Source of the DNA: Xanthostigma xanthostigma | Taxonomy: Eukaryota; Arthropoda; Insecta; Raphidioptera; Raphidiidae | Assembly: GCA_963575645.1 (NCBI GenBank) | Contig: OY754472.1 | Coordinates: 25,731,401-25,795,400, forward strand | Reading direction: 5' to 3' | DNA length: 64,000 bases | Notes under the pieces: model-generated | Databases searched by the model: none | Told to the model about the DNA's origin: nothing | What the model saw: the letters and a program-made list of their open reading frames with translations, nothing else | Program-made: the position numbers and the translations under genes | Shown here: positions 1 to 11,798 of the stretch, one piece after another | Numbering within the stretch: position 1 is the stretch's first letter | Layout of the letters: every line of letters starts with the position of its first letter

Positions 1-346
1 TATTTACTATCATTTCACGCAGACAAGCAGTTTTTACATGTTTTACGACAATAAGGTGCAAATAAGTCTTAATAGGCAAAATTGCTTTATTTCATGAGGG
101 TAAGTCTATTTACACTATAACATTCAGGTTTGGATCAATCTCTCATAAGAAAATGCAAACTGCATATTAACCATTATTTAAACGCAGACAAGCAGTTTTT
201 ACATGCTTTACGACAATTAAGTGCAAATGAGTCTTTATAGGCAAAATTGCTTTATTTCATGAGGGTAAGTCTATTTACACTATAACATTCGGGTTTGGAT
301 CATTCTCTCATAAGAAAATGCAAACTGCATATTTACTATCATTTTC

Positions 347-511
347 ACGCAGACAAGCAGTTTTTACATGCTTCACGACAATTGCGTGCAAATGAGTCCT
401 TATAGGCAAAATTGCTTTATTTTACAAAGGTAAGTCTATTTACACTATAACATTCAGGTTTGGATCATTCTCTCATAAGAAAATGCAAACTGCATATTAA
501 CCATTATTTTA
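347..511 (+). repeat. Representative satellite monomer (165 bp)
   Basis: A full unit, numbered from ACGCAGAC as position 1. Landmarks: T5 tract at 15-19; a variable block at 28-43; an inverted repeat GCAA-AA-TTGC at 60-69; a second variable block around 75-83 (here TTTACAAAGG, elsewhere TTCATGAAGG, TTCATGAGGG or TTCATCAGGG); GTAAGT at 84-89; a strongly conserved stretch from CAGGTTTGGATC (109-120) through CTCATAAG; A4 at 134-137; a dyad ATGCA-AAC-TGCAT at 137-149; and a third variable block at about 151-165 running into 1-8. This copy is of the CTTCACGACAATTGCGTGC type. The choice of position 1 is arbitrary. Confidence 0.95.
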
Positions 512-630
512 ACGCAGACAAGCAGTTTTTACATGCTTCACGACAATTGCGTGCAAATGAGTCCTTATAGGCAAAATTGCTTTATTTTACAAAGGTAAGT
601 CCATTTACACTATAACATTCAGGTTTGGAT

Positions 631-670
631 CATTTTCTCAAAAGATAATTCAAATTAATCATTTCCTATT
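631..670 (+). repeat. Diverged monomer segment (one of 12 copies)
   Basis: In these monomers the usual CTCTCATAAGAAAATGC and dyad region is replaced by TTCTCAAAAGATAATTC followed by AAATTRATCATTTCCTA, with the preceding TCTATTTAC reading TCCATTTAC. Other copies lie at about 2,940, 16,636, 27,386, 29,367, 29,862, 40,586, 44,052, 46,361, 51,139, 54,605 and 56,914. The ATGCA-AAC-TGCAT dyad is lost. Copies at 27,386 and 29,367 read ATGCAAATTG; the others read TTCAAATTR. This is the most divergent monomer class seen, and it occurs in all three domains. Confidence 0.9.
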
Positions 671-3600
671 ATTTTCACGCAGACAAGCAGTTTTTACATG
701 CTTTATGACAATTAGAGGCAAATGAGTCCTTATAGGCAAAATTGCTTTATTTCATGAAGGTAAATCTATTTTTACTATAACATTCAGGTTTGGGTCATTC
801 TCTCATAAGAAAATGCAAGCTGCATATTAACTATTATTTTAACGCATACAAGCTGTTTTTACATGCTTTATGACAATTAGGTGCAAATGAGTGCTTATAG
901 GCAAAATTGTTTTATTTCACAAAGGTAAGTCTACTTTCACTATATAATTCAGGTTTGGATCATTCTCTCATAAGAAAATGCAAACTGCATATTAACCATT
1001 ATTTTAACGCAGACAAGCAGTTTTTACATGCTTTATGACAATTAGGTGCAAATGAGTCTTTATAGGCAAAATTGCTTTATTTCATGAGGGTAAGTCTATT
1101 TATACTATAACATTCAGGTTTGGATCATTCTCTCATATGAAAATGCAAACTGCATATTAACCATTATTTTAACGCAGACAAGCAGTTTTTACATGCTTCA
1201 CGACAATTGCGTACAAATGAGTCCTTATAGGCAAAATTGCTTAATTTAACAAAGGTAAGTCTATTTACACTATAACATTCAGGTTTGGATCATTCTCTCA
1301 TAATAAAATGCAAACTGCATATTAACCATTATTTTAACGCATACAAGCAGTTTTTACATGCTTTATGACAATTAGGGGCAAATGAGTCCTTATAGGCAAA
1401 ATTGCTTTATTTCATGAAGGTAAGTCTATTTACACTATAACATGCAGGTTTGGATCATTCTCTCATAAGAAAATGCAAACTGCATATTAACCATTATTTT
1501 ATCGCAGACAAGCAGTTTTTACATGCTTCACGACAATTGCGTGCAAATAAGTCCTTATAGGCAAAATTGCTTTATTTCATGAAGGTAAGTCTATTTACAC
1601 TATAACATTCAAGTTTGGATAATTCTCTCATAAGAAAATGCAAACTGCATATTAACCATTATTTTATCGCAGACAAGCAGTTTTTACATGCTTCACGACA
1701 ATTGCGTGCAAATGAGTCTTTATAGGCAAAATTGCTTTATTTCATGAGTGTAAGTCTATTTACACTATAACATTCAGGTTTAGATCATTCTCTCATAAGA
1801 AAATGCAAACTGCATATTAACCATTATTTAAACGCAGACAAGCAGTTTTTACATGCTTTACGACAATTAGGTGCAAATGAGTCTTTATAGGCAAAATTGC
1901 TTTTTTTCATGAGGGTAAGTTTATTTACACTATAACATTCAGGTTTGGACATTCTCTCATAAGAAAATGCAAACTGCATATTTACTATTATTCTCACGCA
2001 GACAAGCAGTTTTTACATGCTTCACGACAATTGCGTGCAAATGAGTCCTTATAGGCAAAATTGCTTTATTTTACAAAGGTAAGTCTATTTACACTATAAC
2101 ATTCAGGTTTGGATCATTCTTTCATAAGAAAATGCAAACTGCAATTTAACCATTATTTTAACGCAGACAAGCAGTTTTTACATGCTTTACGACAATTGCG
2201 TTCAAATGTGTCCTTATAGGCATAATTGCTTTATTTTACAAAGGTATGTCTATTTACACTATGACATTCAAGTTTGGATCAATCTCTTATAAGAAAATGC
2301 AAGCTCTATATTAACTATTATTTTAACGCATACAAGCTGTTTTTACATGCTTTATGACAATTAGGTGCAAATGAGTCCTTATAGGCAAAATTGCTTTATT
2401 TCATGAGGGTAAGTCTATTTTCACTATTACATTCAGGTTTGGATCATTCTCTCATAAGAAAATGCAAACCGCATAATAACCATTGTTTTAACGCATACAA
2501 GCAGTTTTTACATGCTTTATGACAATTAGGGGCAAATGAATCCTTATAGGCAAAATTGCTTTATTTCATGAAGGTAAGTCTATTTACTCTATAACATTCA
2601 GGTTTGGATCATTCTCTCATAAGAAAATGCAAACTTCATATTACCCATTATTTTAACGCTGACAAGCAGTTTTTACATGCTTTATGACAATTAGGGGCAA
2701 ATGAGTCCTTATAGGCAAAATTGATTTATTTCATGAAGGTAAGTCTATTTACACTATAACATTCAGGTTTGGATCATTCTCTCATAAGAAAATGCAATCT
2801 GCATATTAAAGATTATTTTAACGCAGACAAGCAGTTTTTACATGCTTCACGACAATTGCGTGCAAATGAGTCCTTATAGGTAAAATTGCTTTATTTTACA
2901 AAGGTAAGTCCATTTACACTATAACATTCAGGTTTGGATCATTTTCTCAAAAGATAATTCAAATTGATCATTTCCTATTATTTTCACGCAGACAAGCAGT
3001 TTTTACATGCTTTACGACAATTAGGTGCAAATGAGTCCTTATAGGCAAAATTGCTTTATTTTACAAAGGTTAGTCTATTTTCACTATAACATTCTGGTTT
3101 GGATCATTCTCTCATAAGAAAATGCAAACTGCATATTAACTATTATTTTAACGCATACAAGCAGTTTTTACAAGCTTTATGACAATTAGGTGCAAATGAG
3201 TTCTTATTGGCAAAATTGCTTTATTTCATCAGGGTATGTCTATTTTTACTATAACATTCAGGTTTGGATCATTCTCTCATAAGAAAATGCAAACTGCATA
3301 TTAACCATTATTTTAACGCATACAAGCAGTTTTTACATGCTTTATAACAATTAGAGGCAAATGAGTCCTTATAGGCAAAATTGCTTTATTTCATGAAGGT
3401 AAGTCTATTTTTACTATAACATTCAGGTTTGGATCATTCTCTCATAAGAAAAGGCAAACTGCATATTAACCATTATTTTAACGCATACAAGCAGTTTTTA
3501 CATGCTTTATGACAATTAGGGGCAAATAAGTCCTTATGGGCAAAATTGCTTTATTTCATGAAGGTAATTCTATTTACACTATAACATTCAGGTTTGGATC

Positions 3601-4224
3601 ATTCTCTCATAAGAAAATGCAAACTGAATATTAACCATTATTTTAACGCAGACAAGCAGATTTTACTTGCTTCACGACAATTGCGTGCAAATGAGTCCTT
3701 ATAGGAAAAATTGCTTTTTTTTACAAAGGTTAGTCTATTTACACTATAACATTCAGGTTTGGATCATTCTCTCATAAGAAAATGCAAAATGCATATTAAC
3801 CATTATTTAAACTCAGACAAGCAGTTTTTACATGCTTTACGACAATTAGGTGCAAATGAGTCTTTATAGGTAAAATTGCTTTATTTCATGAGTGTAAGTC
3901 TATTTACACTATAACATTCAGGTTTGGATCATTCTCTCATAAGAAAATGCAAACTGCATATTTACTATCATTTTCACGCAGACAAGCAGTTTTTACATGC
4001 TTCACGACAATTGCGTGCAAATAAGTCCTTATAGGCAAAATTGCTTTATTTTACAAAGGTAATTCTATTTACACTATAACATTCAGGTTTGGATCATTCT
4101 CTCATAAGAAAATGCAAACTGCATATTAACCATTATTTTAACGCAGACAAGCAGTTTTTACATGCTTTACGACAATTGCGTGCAAATGTGTCCTTATAGT
4201 CAAAATTGCTTTATTTTATAAAGG

Positions 4225-4240
4225 TATTGTATTTACAATA
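4225..4240. repeat. 16-bp perfect inverted repeat (one of 5 copies)
   Basis: TATTGTA-TT-TACAATA has 7-bp arms and a 2-bp spacer. It arose in a variant monomer where GGTAAGTCTATTTACACTAT became GGTATTGTATTTACAATAT. Copies are at 47,646-47,661, 49,293-49,308, 58,199-58,214 and 59,846-59,861, at exactly the offsets of the larger duplications. It is confined to the L/R haplotype. Confidence 0.92.
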
Positions 4241-7200
4241 TAACATTCAGGTTTAGATCAATCTCTCATAAGAGAATGCAAGCTACATATTAACTATTAT
4301 TTTAACGCATACAAGCTGTTTTTACATGCTTTATGACAATTAGGGGCAAATGAGTCCTTATAGGCAAAATTGCTTTATTTCATAAAGGTAAGTCTATTTT
4401 TACTATAACATTCAGGTTTGGATCATTCTCTCATAAGAAAATGCAAACTGCATATTAACTATTATTTTAACGCATACAAGCTGTTTTTACATGCTTTATG
4501 ACAATTAGGTGCAAATGAGTCCTTATAGGCAAAATTGCTTTATTTCATGAGGGTAAGTCTGTTTTCACTATTACATTCAGGTTTGGATCATTCTCTCATA
4601 AGAAAATGCAAACTGAATATTAACCATTATTTTAACGCAGACAAGCAGTTTTTACATGCTTCACGACAATTAGGGCAAATGAGTCTTTATAGGCAAAATT
4701 GCTTTATTTCATGAGGGTAAGTCTATTTACACTATACAATTCAGGTTTGGACATTCTCTCATAAGAAAATGCAAACTGCATATTTACTATTATTTTCACG
4801 CAGACAAGCAGTTTTTACATGCTTCACGACAATTGCGTGCAAATGAGACCTTATAGACAAAATTGCTTTATTTTACAAAGGTAAGTCTATTTACACTATA
4901 ACATTCAGGTTTGGATCATTCTCTCATAAGAAAATGCAAACTGCATATTAACCATTATTTTAACGCAGACAAGCAGTTTTTACATGCTTTACGACAATTG
5001 CGTGCAAATGTGTCCTTATAGTAAAAATTGCTTTATTTTACAAAGGTATTGTCTATTTACACTATAACATTCAGGTTTAGATCAATCTCTCATAAGAGAA
5101 TGCAAGCTACATATTAACTATTATTTTAACGCATACAAGCTGTTTTTACATGCTTTATGACAATTAGGGGCAAATGAGTCCTTATAGGCAAAATTGCTTT
5201 ATTTTATAAAGGTAAGTCTATTTACACTATAACATTCAGGTGTGGATCATTCTCTCATAAGAAAATGCAAACTGCATATTAACTATTATTTAAACGCAGA
5301 CAAGCAGTTTTTACATGCTTTACGACAATTAGGTGCAAATGAGTCTTTATAGGCAAAATTGCTTTATTTCATGAGGGTAAGTCTATTTACACTATACATA
5401 TCAGGTTTGGACATTCTCTCATAAGAAAATGCAAACTGCATATTAACCATTATTTAAACGCAGACAAGCAGTTTTTACATGCTTTACGACAATTAGGTGC
5501 AAATGAGTCTTTATAGGCAAAATTGCTTTATTTCATGAGGGTAAGTCTATTTACACTATTACATTCAGGTTTGGATCATTCTCTCATAAGAAAATGCAAA
5601 CTGCATATTTACTATCATTTTCACGCAGACAAGCAGTTTTTACATGCTTTACGACAATTAGGTGCAAATGAGTCCTTACAGGCAAAATTGCTTTATTTTT
5701 AAAGGTAAGTCTATTTTCACTATAACATTCAGGTTTGGTTCATTCTCTCATAAGAAAATGCAAACTGCATATTAACTATTATTTAACGCATACAAGCAGT
5801 TTTTACAAGCTTTATGACAATTAGGTGCAAATGAGTCCTTATAGCCAAAATTGCTTTATTTCATGAGGGTAAGTCTATTTACACTATTACATTCAGGTTT
5901 GGATCATTCTCTCATAAGAAAATGCAAACTGCATATTTACTATCATTTTCACGCAGACAGGCAGTTTTTACATGCTTTACGACAATTAGGTGCAAATGAG
6001 TCCTTACAGGCAAAATTGCTTTATTTTTCAAAGGTAAGTCTATTTTCACTATAACATTCAGGTTTGGTTCATTCTCTCATAAGAGAATGCAAGCTGCATA
6101 TTAACTATTATTTTAACGCTTACAAGCTGTTTTTACATGCTTTATGACAATTAGGTGCAAATGAGCCCTTATAGGCAAAATTGCTTTATTTCATGAGGGT
6201 AAGTCTATTTTCAATATTACATTCAGGTTTGGATCATTCTCTCATAAGAAAATGCAAACTGCATATTAACCATTATTTTAACGCATACAAGCAGTTTTCA
6301 CATGCTTTATGACAATTAGGGGCAAATGAGTCCTTATAGGCAAAATTGCTTTATTTAATGAAGGTAAGTCTATCTACTCTATAACATTCAGGTTTGGATC
6401 ATTCTCTCATAAGAAAATGCAAACTTCATATTAACCATTATTTTAACGCTGACAAGCAGTTTTTACATGCTTTATGACAATTAGGGGCAAATGAGTCCTT
6501 ATAGGCAAAATTGCTTTATTTCATGAAGGTAAGTCTATTTACACTATAACATTCAGGTTTGGATCATTCTCTCATAAGAAAATGCAAACTGCATATTTAC
6601 TATCATTTCACGCAGACAAGCAGTTTTTACATGTTTTACGACAATAAGGTGCAAATAAGTCTTAATAGGCAAAATTGCTTTATTTCATGAGGGTAAGTCT
6701 ATTTACACTATAACATTCAGGTTTGGATCATTCTCTCATAAGAAAATGCAAACTGCATATTAACCATTATTTTAACGCAGACAAGCAGTTTTTACATGCT
6801 TCACGACAAATGCGTGCAAATGAGTCCTTATAGGCAAAATTGCTTAATTTTACAAAGGTAAGTCGATTTACACTATAACATTCAGGTTTGGATCATTCTC
6901 TCATAAGAAAATGCAAACTTCATATTAACCATTATTTTAACGCATACAAGCAGTTTTTACATGCTTTATGACAATTAGGGGCAAATGAGTCCTTATAGGC
7001 AAAATTGCTTTATTTCATGAAGGTAAGTCTATTTACACTATAACATTCAGGTTTGGATCATTCTCTCATAAGAAAATGCAAACTGCATATTAACCATTAT
7101 TTTATCGCAGACAAGCAGTTTTTACATGCTTTATGACAATTAGGGGCAAATGAGTCCTTATAGGCAAAATTGCTTTTTTTTACAAAGGTAAGTCTATTTA

Positions 7201-8680
7201 CACTATAACATTCAGGTTTGGATCATTCTCTCATAAGAAAATGCAAACTGCATATTAACCATTATTTAAACGCAGACAAGCAGTTTTTACATGCTTTACG
7301 ACAATTAGGTGCAAATGAGTCTTTATAGGCAAAATTGCTTTATTTCATGACTGTAAGTCTATTTACACTATAACATTCAAGTTTGGATCATTCTCTCATA
7401 AGAAAATGCAAACTGCATATTTACTATCATTTTCACGCTGACAAGCAGTTTTTACATGCTTCACGACAATTGCGTGCAAATAAGTCCTTATAGGCAAAAT
7501 TGCTTTATTTCATGAAGGTAAGTCTATTTACACTATAACATTCAAGTTTGGATCATTCTCTCATAAGAAAATGCAAACTGCATATTAACCATTATTTTAA
7601 CGCATACAAGCAGTTTTTACATGCTTTATGATAATTAGAGGCAAATGAGTCCTTATAGGCAAAATTGCTTTATTTTATGAAGGTAAGTCTATTTTTACTA
7701 TAACATTCAGGTTTGGATCATTCTCTCATAAGAAAATACAAACTGCATATTAACCATTATTTAAACGCAGACAAGCAGTTTTTACATGCTTTACGACAAT
7801 TAGGTGCAAATGAGTCTTTATAGGCAAAATTGCTTTATTTCATGAGTTGAAGTCTATTTACACTATAACATTCAGGTTTGGATCATTCTCTCATAAGAAA
7901 ATGCACTGCATATTAACTATTATTTTAACGCATACAAGCAGTTTTTACAAGCTTTATGACAATTAGGTGCAAATGAGTCCTTATAGGCAAAATTGCTTTA
8001 TTTCATCAGGGTATGTCTATTTACACTATAACATTCAGGTTTGGATCATTCTCTCATAAGAAAATGCAAACTGCATATTAACCATTATTTTAACGCATAC
8101 AAGCAGTTTTTACATGCTTTATGACAATTAGAGGCAAATGAGTCCTTATAGGCAAAATTGCTTTATTTCATGAAGGTAAGTCTATTTACACTATAACATT
8201 CAGGTTTGGATCATTCTCTCATAAGAAAATGCAAACTGCATATTAACCATTATTTTAACGCAGACAAGCAGTTTTTACATGCTTCACGACAATTGCGTGC
8301 AAATGAGTCCTTATAGGCAAAATTGCTTTATTTCATGAAGGTAAGTCTATTTACACTATAACATTCAGGTTTGGATCATTCTCTCATAAGAAAATGCAAA
8401 CTTCATATTAACCATTATTTTAACGCTGACAAGCAGTTTTTACATGCTTTATGACAATTAGGGGCAAATGAGTCCTTATAGGCAAAATTGCTTTATTTCA
8501 TGAAGGTAAGTCTATTTACACTATAACATTCAGGTTTGGATCATTCTCTCATAAGAAAATGCAAACTGCATATTAACCATTATTTTAACGCAGACAAGCA
8601 GATTTTACATGCTTCACGACAATTGCGTGCAAATAAGTCCTTATAGGCAAAATTGCTTTTTTTTACAAAGGTAAGTCTAT

Positions 8681-8698
8681 TTACACTATTTACACTAT
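8681..8698. repeat. 9-bp tandem duplication TTACACTAT x2 (one of 4 copies)
   Basis: A lineage marker inside domain M, also at 18,920-18,937, 20,909-20,926 and 22,568-22,585. The single-unit ancestor is seen at 16,940 and 30,826. Spacings of 1,989 and 1,659 bp define HOR unit lengths in that region. Confidence 0.93.
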
Positions 8699-9984
8699 AA
8701 CATTCAGGTTTGGATCATTCTCTCATAAGAAAATACAAACTGCATATTAACCATTATTTAAACGCAGACAAGCAGTTTTTACATGCTTTACGACAATTAG
8801 GTGCAAATGAGTCTTTATAGGCAAAATTGCTTTATTTCATGAAGGTAAGTCTATTTACACTATAACATTCAGGTTTGGATCATTCTCTCATAAGAAAATG
8901 CAAACTGCATATTTACTATCATTTTCACACAGACAAGCAGTTTTTACATGCTTCACGACAATTGCGTGCAAATTAGTCCTTATAGGCAAAATTGCTTTAT
9001 TTCATCAGGGTATGTCTATTTACACTATAACATTCAGGTTTGGATCATTCTCTCATAAGAAAATGCAAACTGCATATTAACCATTATTTTAACGCATACA
9101 AGCAGTTTTTACATGCTTTATGACAATTAGAGGCAAATGAGTCCTTATAGGCAATATTGCTTTATTTCATGAAGGTAAGTCTATTTTTACTATAACATTC
9201 AGGTTTGGATCATTCTCTCATAAGAAAATACAAACTGCATATTAACCATTATTTAAACGCAGACAAGCAGTTTTTACATGCTTTACGACAATTAGGTGCA
9301 AATGAGTCTTTATAGGCAAAATTGCTTTATTTCATGAGTGTAAGTCTATTTACACTATAACATTCAGGTTTGGATCATTCTCCCATAAGAAAATGCAAAC
9401 TGAATATTAACTATTATTTTAACGCATACAAGCAGTTTTTACAAGCTTTATGACAATTAGGTGCAAATGAGTCCTTATAGGCAAAATTGCTTTATTTCAT
9501 CAGGGTATGTCTATTTACACTATAACATTCAGGTTTGGATCATCCTCTCATAAGAAAATGCAAACTGCATATTTACTATTATTTTCACGCAGACAAGCAG
9601 TTTTTACATGCTTCACAACAATTGCGTTCAAATGAGTCTTTATAGGCAAAATTGCTTTATTTTACAAAGGTAAGTCTATTTACACTATAACATTCAGGTT
9701 TGGATCATTCTCTCATAAGAAAATGCAAAATGCATATTTACCATTATTTTAACGCAGACAAGCAGTTTTTACATGCTTTATGACAGTTAGGGGCAAATGA
9801 GTCCTTATAGGCAAAATTGCTTTATTTCATGAAGGTAAGTCTATTTACACTATAACATTCATGTTTGGATCATTCTCTCATAAGAAAATGCAAACTGCAT
9901 ATTTACTATTATTTTCACGCAGACAAGCAGTTTTTACATGCTTCACGACAATTGCGTGCGAATGAGTCCTTATAGGCAAAATTG

Positions 9985-11798
9985 CTTTATTTTACAAAGG
10001 TAAGTCTATTTTCACTATACCATTCAGGTTTGGATCATTCTCTCATAAGAAAATGCAAACTGCATATTAACTATTATTTTAACGCATACAAGCAGTTTTT
10101 ACAAGCTTTATGACAATTAGGTGCAAATGAGTCCTTATAGGCAAAATTGCTTTATTTCATCAGGGTATGTCTATTTACACTATAACATTCAGGTTTGGAT
10201 CATTCTCTCATAAGAAAATGCAAACTGCATATTAACCATTATTTTAACGCATACAAGCAGTTTTTACATGCTTTATGACAATTAGGGGCAAATGAGTCCT
10301 TATAGGCAAAATTGCTTTATTTCATGAAGGTAAGTCTATTTACACTATAAAATTCAGGTTTGGATCATTCTCTCATAAGAAAATGCAAACTGCATATTAA
10401 CCATTATTTTAACGCATACAAGCAGTTTTTACATGCTTTATGACAATTAGGGGCAAATGAGCCCTTATAGGCAAAATTGCTTTATTTCATGAAGGTAAGT
10501 CTATTTACACTATAACATTCAGGTTTGGATCATTCTCTCATAAGAAAATGCAAACTTCATATTAACCATTATTTTAACGCTGACAAGCAGTTTTTACATG
10601 CTTTATGACAATTAGGGGCAAATGAGTCCTTATAGGCAAAATTGCTTTATTTCATGAAGGTAAGTCTATTTACACTATAACATTCAGGTTCGGATCATTC
10701 TCTCATAAGAAAATGCAAACTGCATATTAACCATTATTTTAACGCAGACAAGCAGATTTTACATGCTTCACGACAATTGCGTGCAAATGAGTCCTTATAG
10801 GCAAAATTGCTTTTTTTTACAAAGGTAAGTCTATTTACACTATAACATTCAGGTTTGGATCATTCTCTCATAAGAAAATACAAACTGCATATTAACCATT
10901 ATTTAAACGCAGACAAGCAGCTTTTACATGCTTTACGACAATTTGGTGCAAATGAGTCTTTATAGGCAAAATTGCTTTATTTCATGAGTGTAAGTCTATT
11001 TACACTATAACATTCAGGCTTGGATCATTCTCTCATAAGAAAATGCAAACTGCATATTTACTATCATTTTCACACAGACAAGCAGTTTTTACATGCTTCA
11101 CGACAATTGCGTGCAAATTAGTCCTTATAGGCAAAATTGCTTTATTTTACAAAGGTAAGTCTATTTACACTATAACATTCAGGTTTGGATCATTCTCTCA
11201 TAAGAAAATACAAACTGCATATTAACCATTATTTAAACGCAGACAAGCAGTTTTTACATGCTTTACGACAATTAGGTGCAAATGAGTCTTTATAGGCAAA
11301 ATTGCTTTATTTCATGAGTGTAAGTCTATTTACACTATAACATTCAGGTTTGGATCATTAACTCATAAGAAAATGCAAACTGCATATTAACTATTATTTT
11401 AACGCATACAAGCAGTTTTTAAAAGCTTTATGACAATTAGGTGCAAATGAGTCCTTATAGGCAAAATTGCTTTATTTCATGAAGGTAAGTCTATTTTTAC
11501 TATACATTCAGGTTTGGATCATTCTCTCATAAGAAAATGCAAACTGCATATTAACCATTATTTTAACGCATACAAGCAGTTTTTACATGCTTTATGACAA
11601 TTAGGAGCAAATGAGTCCTTATAGGCAAAATTGCTTTATTTCATGAAGGTAAGTCTATTTACACTATAACATTCAGGTTTGGATCATTCTCTCATAAGAA
11701 AATGCAAACTGCATATTAACCATTATTTAAACGCAGACAAGCAGTTTTTACATGCTTCACGACAATTGCGTGCAAATGAGTCCTTTAAGGCAAAATTG
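9985..11798. repeat. 1,814-bp HOR unit, copy 1 (11 monomers)
   Basis: Five rare variants recur 1,814 bp downstream: ATAAAATTCAGG (10,347 to 12,161), GTTCGGATC (10,691 to 12,505), GGCTTGGATC (11,017 to 12,831), ATTAACTCATAAG (11,357 to 13,171) and AGGAGCAAATG (about 11,613 to 13,427). The length is 11 monomers minus 1 bp; the missing base is in ACTATACATTC (ACTATAACATTC elsewhere), near 11,500. Confidence 0.87.

Larger units (their letters stand above)
1..7723. repeat. Domain L: left HOR domain, R-like haplotype
   Basis: About 47 monomers carrying the variant set of the right-hand domain: TACAAGCTG, GAGGGTAAGTC, ACTATTACATTC and the ACAATAAGGTG monomer at 41-60 and again near 6,630. The domain aligns without net indel to 43,422-49,120 over 1-5,699, and to 53,975-63,345 over its whole length apart from one 1,647-bp duplication in the right copy and a 1-bp deletion at about 5,699 here. 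It stops near 7,724, where domain-M markers such as AAATACAAACTGC begin. It holds nothing but satellite. Confidence 0.85.

Noticed and set aside
285..300. CENP-B box, prompted by ATTCGGGTTTGG near 290 and its copies near 40,250, 43,710 and 54,263
   Set aside because: Only a TTCGGG string is present and the remaining required bases of the box do not fit. The change is a single A-to-G variant in one monomer class.
5851..6054. Short open reading frames of 60-82 codons on the + strand (for example 5,851-6,054, 8,898-9,080, 11,679-11,927, 27,140-27,325, 33,816-34,064, 61,473-61,676)
   Set aside because: They are frames through the satellite itself, span one to one and a half monomers, recur with every HOR copy, and begin and end wherever a monomer variant gains or loses a stop. 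No start context, domain or gene structure supports them.
7704..7730. Possible mobile-element or inversion breakpoint at the L/M junction
   Set aside because: The sequence stays satellite in the same orientation and in register across the junction; only the variant set changes. No target-site duplication or terminal repeats are seen.
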